Source: Urinicoccus timonensis
GTDB taxonomy: Bacteria; Bacillota; Clostridia; Tissierellales; Peptoniphilaceae
Length of the DNA: 64,000 bases
Direction: 5' to 3'
Assembly (NCBI RefSeq): GCF_900232945.1
Contig: NZ_OCTU01000001.1
Coordinates: 504,977-568,976, forward strand
Shown: positions 58,846 to 64,000 of the stretch, in pieces
Layout of the letters: every line of letters begins with the position of its first letter
Position numbering within the stretch: the stretch's first letter is position 1
The notes under the pieces: generated by a model
Database searches by the model: none
Told to the model about the DNA's origin: nothing
The model's input: only the letters and a program-made list of their open reading frames with translations
Made by a program: the position numbers and the translations under genes

Positions 58846-60061
58846 CTCTCTCCTCCTTATGTGTTTTCAATAGCTCTATCGATAAACTCACCATAAGCCG
58901 GGTCATATAGGCCAGACAATCTTCGTTAATCATAAATTGATTGTTGTGGGCTTGGGGCCCAAGGCCCGTTCCAATCCACAGGAAAAGACTGGGGACTTTT
59001 TGGCTATAAAAGCCAAAATCTTCCGACCCAAGTTCCACCCGATGGTTATCGATTAAATAGTCTTGTGTATACATAGGATTTATACCCAAATTCAAGTCTT
59101 TTACAATACTTTTATAATTGTTTTTTAAATAATCCAAGGCAATTTTTTGCAAACTCGGATCATTATAGACGCTGGGGTAACCCTCCTTAAAGACAAAATC
59201 TCCCCGTCCTCCATAAAGCCGGGGAATTTCTTGGACTATTTTTTCCATCATCTCTTTTAGGTCCTGGCGGACTTTAGGATCCATTGACCGAATCATGCCA
59301 TCAATGTGGATGTGGTCAGGCAGGATGTTGATGGCTTGTCCTCCATGGATTTTTCCCAGACTCAGGGTGTACTGGTCTTGGGGGTTAAATAGCCGGTCTT
59401 TTAGGCTGTAGAGGTTGTCCAGAACCTTGGAGCTGATAAAGAGAGCATCCACCCCCTCCTTGGGTCGGGAACTGTGGGAGGCCTTGCCATAGATATCCAG
59501 GCTAATGGCATCAGAATAGGCCGTGATATTGCCTTCCTGGATACGGATTTGTCCCTCTGGAGCCACCCAAACATGGAAGGCCAGGGCCAAGTCAACATCA
59601 TCTAAAACCCCACTTTTAACAACGTCTCGACCTCCTCCTCCAGCTTCTTCAGCCGGTTGGAAGATCAATTTGACCCGGCCGGGAAGTTGGTCTTTTATTT
59701 GATTTAAAACCTTGGCCACGCCTAAAAGATTGGCTGTATGAGCATCATGGCCACAGGCATGCATGACTCCAGGATTTTTGGAGGCAAAGGGCAAGTCTGT
59801 TTCCTCCTGGATTGGGAGGGCGTCCATATCTGCTCTTAGGGCCAGGGTTGGTCCAGGAAGGCCTCCTTGGATTTCCCCCACCAGGCCTGTTTTGGCCAAG
59901 CTCTTCCAGGGAATTCCCCAGGCCTCTAGCCTTTCTTTAACCAGAGCCGAAGTTTCTACTTCTTCAAAGGAAAGTTCAGGATTTTCATGAATCTGCCGGC
60001 GGTAGCCAATGACCTCTTCTCGGGTCTGGTCAATTATTGGTATGAGTTTTTCAAAATCCAT
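58832..60061 (-). CDS. M20 family amidohydrolase
   Basis: 409 residues. The motif MHACGHDAHTANLLGVAKVL has the metal ligands, FQPAEEAGGGGRDVVKSGVLD the catalytic Glu, then the dimerisation domain. The C-terminal ligand region is LGSEDFGFYSQKVPS. It resembles the IAA-amino acid hydrolase/N-acyl amidohydrolase branch (AmaA/HipO/YxeP). It likely hydrolyses imported amidated amino acids or peptides. AGGAGG lies 6 bases before the ATG. It follows the broken puuD-like gene and overlaps its original stop. Confidence 0.9.
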   Translation of the reverse strand: MDFEKLIPIIDQTREEVIGYRRQIHENPELSFEEVETSALVKERLEAWGIPWKSLAKTGLVGEIQGGLPGPTLALRADMDALPIQEETDLPFASKNPGVMHACGHDAHTANLLGVAKVLNQIKDQLPGRVKLIFQPAEEAGGGGRDVVKSGVLDDVDLALAFHVWVAPEGQIRIQEGNITAYSDAISLDIYGKASHSSRPKEGVDALFISSKVLDNLYSLKDRLFNPQDQYTLSLGKIHGGQAINILPDHIHIDGMIRSMDPKVRQDLKEMMEKIVQEIPRLYGGRGDFVFKEGYPSVYNDPSLQKIALDYLKNNYKSIVKDLNLGINPMYTQDYLIDNHRVELGSEDFGFYSQKVPSLFLWIGTGLGPQAHNNQFMINEDCLAYMTRLMVSLSIELLKTHKEERDEEK

Positions 60062-60807
60062 TCCTTACCTCCTACCATGACTTCTATAAAATAGCGAAAA
60101 AGTTCATTCATGTAACTGGACCCTTGGTCTGCTGCCATATCTTCTGGGTGCCATTACACACCTAGGAGGGGCTGGTCCACTCCTTCAACGGCTTCCACCA
60201 CCCCATCCTGGGTCCGGCCAGTTATCCTCAAGGCCTTAGGAACAAAACGTAGGCTTTGGTGGTGGATACTATTGGTGTAGATGCTCTTTTGGCGGAAAAT
60301 TTCCCGCATAATGGAATTCTCTAGAAAGTCCACCCGGTGGTGGGGATAGGACCGGTCAATTAATTGGTGGTGGCTCAGGGTCTTTTTCTTCCTCTTACCC
60401 AGGTCCTGGTAGAGACTGCCCCCCATCAAAACATTCATCAGCTGCATCCCCTTGCAAATGGCCAAGATGGGCTTTTTCAAGACAAGGGCCTCGGTCATAA
60501 GCTCTGCCAAGTATTCATCCGTTTCGGGATCAATGGGCCCCAATTGCCTGGTGGGTTCTTCATTGTAAAGCATGGGATTTAGGTCCGTCCCTCCAGGGAA
60601 GATGACCCCATCACAAAATTCCAACATCCGCATTCCGTCTGTAGATCGTTTTGAAAAGGGAATCATCAGGGGGGCTCCCCCATTGTTGGACACAGACTCT
60701 ACATAACACGAATTTATATAGGTTATCCACTTCTCCCCAAAGGGTGGGTCGTCTTGGCGACACCTGGTGGCTACAATGCCAATAACCGGTCGATCTTTTT
60801 CCTTCAT
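60034..60807 (-). pseudogene. PuuD-like gamma-glutamyl hydrolase gene interrupted by an ochre codon
   Basis: A class I glutamine-amidotransferase-like hydrolase (peptidase C26 family). The first 217 codons run from MKEKDRPVIGIVATR through the nucleophile elbow CKGMQLMNVLMGGSLYQD to GVDQPLLGV, where a TAA stops translation at 60156-60154. The same frame then continues WHPEDMAADQGSSYMNELFR for about 39 more codons. Family members read GVQWHPE at this place, so a CAA codon has become TAA. The truncated protein loses the catalytic His-Glu pair (WHPE) and should be inactive. Its natural role would be hydrolysis of gamma-glutamyl compounds beside the peptide transporter. Confidence 0.8.
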
Positions 60808-60855
60808 AGGTCCTCCTTTTCCTAGTCTTTTACTTCTTCCTGTCTATTTCCCTAT

Positions 60856-61080
60856 AAAAAAAAGGGAAGCTATACAAATAGCTCCCAGACAAATGACATA
60901 AGCCCTGTTTTAGATTTTCATTCAACAGGATACGGCTGACAAGTCATGGCAAAAGGAGCCCAAGACTCTAGCCCAGTCATAGGACATGTCCTAGAAGCTG
61001 GTGATTTTTGAGACCTACAGACTTCTTGTTCCATGGCTTACCGCCTCCTTCCACGCAAGGTAAATCTTTCCTGCTTAGTT
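60856..61080 (-). ncRNA. candidate structured small RNA, possibly 6S RNA
   Basis: A self-contained unit of about 225 bases with a consensus promoter and a terminator. Its ends pair in nested order: AACTAAGC with GCTTATGT, AGATTT with AAATCT, AGGA and CGG with CCG and TCCT, and ACAAG with CTTGT. The middle is closed by the perfect hairpin TAGGACATGTCCTA. This is a long interrupted rod like that of 6S RNA. It could also be the 5' leader of the PuuD-like gene 49 bases downstream. No homology search was possible. Confidence 0.5.
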
Positions 61081-61086
61081 TTTACC

Positions 61087-61115
61087 ATAATAGCAGCTTC
61101 TCTAACTCCTGTCAA
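61087..61115 (-). promoter_or_regulatory. promoter of the candidate small RNA
   Basis: On the minus strand -35 TTGACA (61110-61115), a 17-base spacer and -10 TATTAT (61087-61092). It is the closest match to the sigma-A consensus in the window. The predicted start is near 61080. Confidence 0.85.
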
Positions 61116-61165
61116 CAAAAAATGAAAAGCCTCCCTAGCCCAAGAAGACTTTTCACTCTTTCCAA

Positions 61166-61888
61166 TCATTCCTTTATGATTTCTTCCTTAATCTCATCAG
61201 GAAGTTCAAGGCCTTCCAATTCATTCACTCTACTATACTGCCCCTTTTGCTGGATGGTCCTTTCTTCCTTAGATTCCTTATTGTGAACCTGAGCTTCCCA
61301 GTCATAAGACAAGGGAAACCCCGTCTTTTTATCAAAGCTAAAGGTCACCTTTAAAGACATTAATTCATCAAAACTTTCTTTTCCTTGGAGGATAGTTTTG
61401 ATTTCCTGGATATTTTCATCCCCTGATGCCAAAGTCAAAATATAGGCATCTCCCTCTTCTTTGACCTGGTAAAATCTTTCTAAGGGTCTTAAAAGAGTTT
61501 TGGTATTAAGCTCTGTTTTAGCCTTAAATTGACTCCCTTTCATTGGAGGACGTTTTTCCCAGGACCCATCTGTTTTTTTATGAAAGATGGAATCATCGAG
61601 GCGAAATTCTTCTCCTTTTTTTATCTTATCCCCCTCTTGACTTTCCCATTGAATGTGGGAAATATTCGGCTCCTTCATAGCTTCAATTTGAGAGATCATT
61701 TCATAAGAGTCCCCTTGCGTCTTTGTTTCTAAGCAGTAGGATCTTAGGTCCCTCTCTTCTTTGATTCGGCTAAAAATCTTCTCCTGATTTTGGCTTTCAT
61801 GGTCTTTACTAAAAGGACTATTCTCTACTTGACCACAGGCCATTAAACAGACAAGAAGACCTAGCCCTAGTAAGATTTTTCTCTTCAT
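61166..61888 (-). CDS. lipoprotein, DUF6612/LolA-like
   Basis: 240 residues with a lipoprotein signal (LVCLMACGQ, Cys18), a polar linker and a beta-rich domain. Strand motifs such as LETKTQGDSYEMISQIEAM and KTGFPLSYDWEAQVHN recall the LolA/LppX half-barrel fold found in DUF6612 lipoproteins. Proteins of this group may bind lipids or other hydrophobic molecules, but no function is established. It is a single gene with AAAGGA before the ATG. Confidence 0.7.
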   Translation of the reverse strand: MKRKILLGLGLLVCLMACGQVENSPFSKDHESQNQEKIFSRIKEERDLRSYCLETKTQGDSYEMISQIEAMKEPNISHIQWESQEGDKIKKGEEFRLDDSIFHKKTDGSWEKRPPMKGSQFKAKTELNTKTLLRPLERFYQVKEEGDAYILTLASGDENIQEIKTILQGKESFDELMSLKVTFSFDKKTGFPLSYDWEAQVHNKESKEERTIQQKGQYSRVNELEGLELPDEIKEEIIKE

Positions 61889-62045
61889 TGGATTTTCCTT
61901 TAATCTATATGAACGATTTCTTTCAACTTGTATTAATCCCTCATCAAATCTCCGTTTTTATGCCTTTGTGGATTTAAGTATCTCATGCTCGCTTCTTCCT
62001 AAGCTTTTTCTATATTAAACAAGTTTGTTTTATCCTCTTCTTATC

Positions 62046-62246
62046 TTATTTCTTTTTTCCTCCCCTATTTTTTGGCCCTATAAATAAATTGTAAAAGGGA
62101 ATCGCACCTCCTATAAGGGCAATGGCTACAGCAATTTTTTCATTGCCAACTATCCGGGCCCCTTCACCATTCAAATAGCTTAAGGCTACCCCAACTACAA
62201 CACATATAAGCACTGCGATAAAAAGATTTCTCCACTTGTTTTTCAT
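62046..62246 (-). CDS. small hydrophobic membrane protein
   Basis: 66 residues with two membrane helices (LFIAVLICVVVGVALSYL and AVAIALIGGAIPFYNLFIG) and a basic tail (KNRGGKKK). GAGGAAG precedes the ATG. I recognise no family. The strong ribosome-binding site and clean topology support a real gene. Confidence 0.65.
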   Translation of the reverse strand: MKNKWRNLFIAVLICVVVGVALSYLNGEGARIVGNEKIAVAIALIGGAIPFYNLFIGPKNRGGKKK

Positions 62247-62412
62247 AAAACTTCCTCTTTTCTTTAGCCGTTGATATGAAAATCTTATAGCCTAGTAAAA
62301 GTTAACTTATTGCTGTAAAGACTTTCCTTGTATTTTTATACTATACCCCTTTTTCCTCTTGAAAAAGCAGGTCTCTAGAAAATAGGAGCAAAAAGAAACT
62401 CTGATTCTATAA

Positions 62413-62441
62413 AAAATAGAGGTGTCCACCACCTCTATTTT
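62413..62441 (-). terminator. terminator of murA
   Basis: AAAATAGAGGTG / CACCTCTATTTT with a short loop and TTTTTATAG following on the minus strand. Confidence 0.85.
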
Positions 62442-62446
62442 AAAAC

Positions 62447-63709
62447 TTATTGGTCTACTTGGACCCTTTGAATATTGGCCCCCAAGCTTTTAAACTTCTC
62501 TTCGATATTTTCATAGCCCCGGTCAATATGGTAGATTTCTCCTACCTCTGTGACTCCATCAGCTACTAGGCCAGCTAGGATTAAAGCGGCTCCAGCTCTT
62601 AAGTCTGTGGCATTAACCTTGGCCCCTTTGAGTTTTTTTCCCCCGCTAATCATGGCTACTCGTTCATCTACACTGATGTCTGCCTTCATTTTTTTCAGTT
62701 CATCTACGTGCATAAAGCGATTTTCAAAGACGGTTTCAATGGCCGTACTGGTTCCCTTACACTGGGTCATAAGGGCGATAAATTGAGCCTGCATGTCTGT
62801 AGGAAATCCTGGATAGGGCAGGGTCTTGATGCTAATGGCCTTGAGGTCGTCACTTCCCTTAATCCGGACTGCATCGTCAAATTCTTCCACCAGGCAACCA
62901 GCTTCTTGAAGCTTGGCCATAACCGGCTTTAGATGGGAAGGAATGACGTTTTCAACCAAGACATCCCCACCGGTAATAGCTCCGGCCACCATAAGGGTTC
63001 CAGCTTCAATCCGGTCTGGAATGATGCTATGCTTGGTTCCTCCCAGTTCTTTGACTCCTCGAATCCGGATGGTAGAAGTCCCGGCTCCTGTAACCCGGGC
63101 TCCCAACTTGCCTAAGAAGCTGGCTAGGTCCACAATTTCCGGTTCCATGGCAGCATTGTCAATAATAGTTTCTCCATCGGCTAAAACAGCAGCCATCATA
63201 ATATTTTCTGTGGCTCCTACAGATGGGAAGTCCAGGTAAATCCTGCCCCCCTTTAAGTGGTCTGTATAGGCTAAAATATTCCCAATATCCTCTTCGACCT
63301 CAACCCCCAGGGCCCGAAAGCCCTTTAAGTGAAGGTCAATGGGTCTAGACCCGATGTTACAACCTCCGGGAAGGGAGTTTTCCGTCCGGCCCAGGCGGCC
63401 CAAAAGGGGACCCATGACTAAAAAAGATGCCCTCATCTTACTCATGAGTTCATACTTGGTCTTATAGTTGTCAATTTTGCTGGCGTTGATCTTCAATTCT
63501 CCCGGTCCTAAACGTTGGACATCAGCTCCCAGGCTTTCCAAAACCTGGCACATAATTTTTACATCTTTTAAGTCTGGGACTTCTTCTAGGTAAATATCCT
63601 CTGTCCCTAATAGGGATGCTGCAATAATGGGAAGAGCCGCATTTTTTGCTCCACTAACCCGGACCTTGCCTCTTAGGGGTCCGCTGGAAGTGACTTGAAT
63701 TCTTTCCAC
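62447..63709 (-). CDS. murA: UDP-N-acetylglucosamine 1-carboxyvinyltransferase (MurA)
   Basis: 420 residues. It carries out the first committed step of peptidoglycan synthesis, transfer of enolpyruvate from PEP to UDP-GlcNAc. It has the substrate-binding SGAKNAALPI near the N-terminus and the active-site Cys117 in NSLPGGCNIGSRPID. A cysteine here predicts sensitivity to fosfomycin. The start is GTG with AGGAG upstream. It is transcribed alone with its own terminator. Confidence 0.95.
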   Translation of the reverse strand: MERIQVTSSGPLRGKVRVSGAKNAALPIIAASLLGTEDIYLEEVPDLKDVKIMCQVLESLGADVQRLGPGELKINASKIDNYKTKYELMSKMRASFLVMGPLLGRLGRTENSLPGGCNIGSRPIDLHLKGFRALGVEVEEDIGNILAYTDHLKGGRIYLDFPSVGATENIMMAAVLADGETIIDNAAMEPEIVDLASFLGKLGARVTGAGTSTIRIRGVKELGGTKHSIIPDRIEAGTLMVAGAITGGDVLVENVIPSHLKPVMAKLQEAGCLVEEFDDAVRIKGSDDLKAISIKTLPYPGFPTDMQAQFIALMTQCKGTSTAIETVFENRFMHVDELKKMKADISVDERVAMISGGKKLKGAKVNATDLRAGAALILAGLVADGVTEVGEIYHIDRGYENIEEKFKSLGANIQRVQVDQ

Positions 63710-63865
63710 TCTACCTCTCCTTTATTTTAATCTCTTTATTTTTAATTTTATTTTATTATTATATCATAGGAGGGCCTGTAAATAAACTACACCTTCCATT
63801 CTTAACCTGCCTTTTGAGGTCAATCCTCCTCTTTCAGACCAATCTTCTCTTTAAGCTATACTTTA

Positions 63866-64000
63866 ATCATAACCACCGGCTTAGCCGGTGGTTTGTTCTG
63901 CCCCTATAAGGGGCTGTTACCGGCAGCATTCCATGCTTTGAATTTTCTTACTCGTGCACCAATTTTCACAGCTAGTGCTAAAGCACTTTATTTCTTGCTT
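63866..64000. mobile_element. end of an IS200/IS605-like element (runs off the window)
   Basis: The block ATCATAACCACCGGC with its complement GCCGGTGGTT (hairpin 63871-63893), then CCCCTATAAGGGG, repeats the arrangement at 20505-20555, where the same preceding bases ATCATAACCACC occur. Beyond it one minus-strand frame reads GARVRKFKAWNAAGNSPL, possibly the end of a transposase-associated frame, but it contains a stop nearby. Confidence 0.5.

Noticed and set aside
17841..60807. Stop codons reassigned to glutamine
   Set aside because: Two in-frame stops at likely Gln positions were found, but dozens of other genes are uninterrupted and end normally with TAA or TAG, so point mutation is simpler.
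63894..64000. C-terminal end of a tnpB gene
   Set aside because: A short reading frame looks suggestive but contains a stop close by and the rest is outside the window.
1..64000. CRISPR array or integrated prophage
   Set aside because: No regularly spaced direct repeats and no phage structural or integrase genes other than the IS elements were seen.

Overview
The window looks like the chromosome of a low-to-moderate GC anaerobic Firmicute, most likely of the Tissierellia/Peptoniphilaceae type. This is inferred from strong AGGAGG ribosome-binding sites, many Rho-independent terminators, S-layer-homology (SLH) surface anchoring, NEAT haem proteins, cobalamin riboswitches and the absence of respiratory genes. 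I cannot name the species. Most genes are on the minus strand.

Layout. 1-1370: tail of a response regulator and its histidine kinase. 1391-2946: an IS3/IS150-type insertion sequence sitting inside the terminator of that operon. 2971-7097: a compact minus-strand operon with a NifH-NifD fusion, a NifK-like partner and an ECF-transporter S component. 7253-15465: an SLH protein, an orphan cobalamin riboswitch, a CorC-type membrane protein, and a five-gene peptide/nickel-type ABC transporter behind a second cobalamin riboswitch with its own terminator. 15519-16918: an SLH protein with tyrosine-rich tandem repeats and a Fur-like box upstream. 17098-20011: an AT-rich iron/siderophore ABC system whose permease carries an in-frame amber codon, next to an IS200-type element. 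21316-29898: housekeeping and regulatory genes (HtrA, nitroreductase, LytTR/DUF3021, LD-carboxypeptidase, DUF951, MocR regulator, SppA, RDD).

30002-47912 is a large haem-acquisition island. It encodes three NEAT proteins that appear to be exported (two of them SLH-anchored giants), a membrane-anchored NEAT protein, an Shp-like haem-binding protein, an IsdE-like lipoprotein with its permease and ATPase, a flavodoxin, a helix-turn-helix regulator, a CydDC-like ABC pair and a DUF454 membrane protein. A good Fur-like box precedes the NEAT operon, and a solo IS end lies at the island's edge (48112-48204). The likely flow is: SLH-anchored NEAT proteins capture haem at the surface, membrane-anchored NEAT/Shp proteins relay it, IsdE plus FecCD-type permease and ATPase import it, and the flavodoxin and CydDC-like pair handle it inside.

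48227-63709: an EamA transporter, thioesterase, DinB, HAD phosphatase, tRNA-Thr(CGU), lipoproteins, a DtxR-family regulator, an Opp-type peptide transporter with an M20 amidohydrolase, a PuuD-like gene broken by one ochre codon, a candidate 6S-like RNA with its own promoter and terminator, and murA. The window ends in the hairpin-bearing end of another IS200/IS605-like element.

The strongest candidate for an undescribed system is the nitrogenase-like operon. It keeps all the iron-sulfur ligands expected of a DPOR/Cfb-like reductase but lacks the FeMo-cofactor cysteine, and it travels with a transporter subunit.
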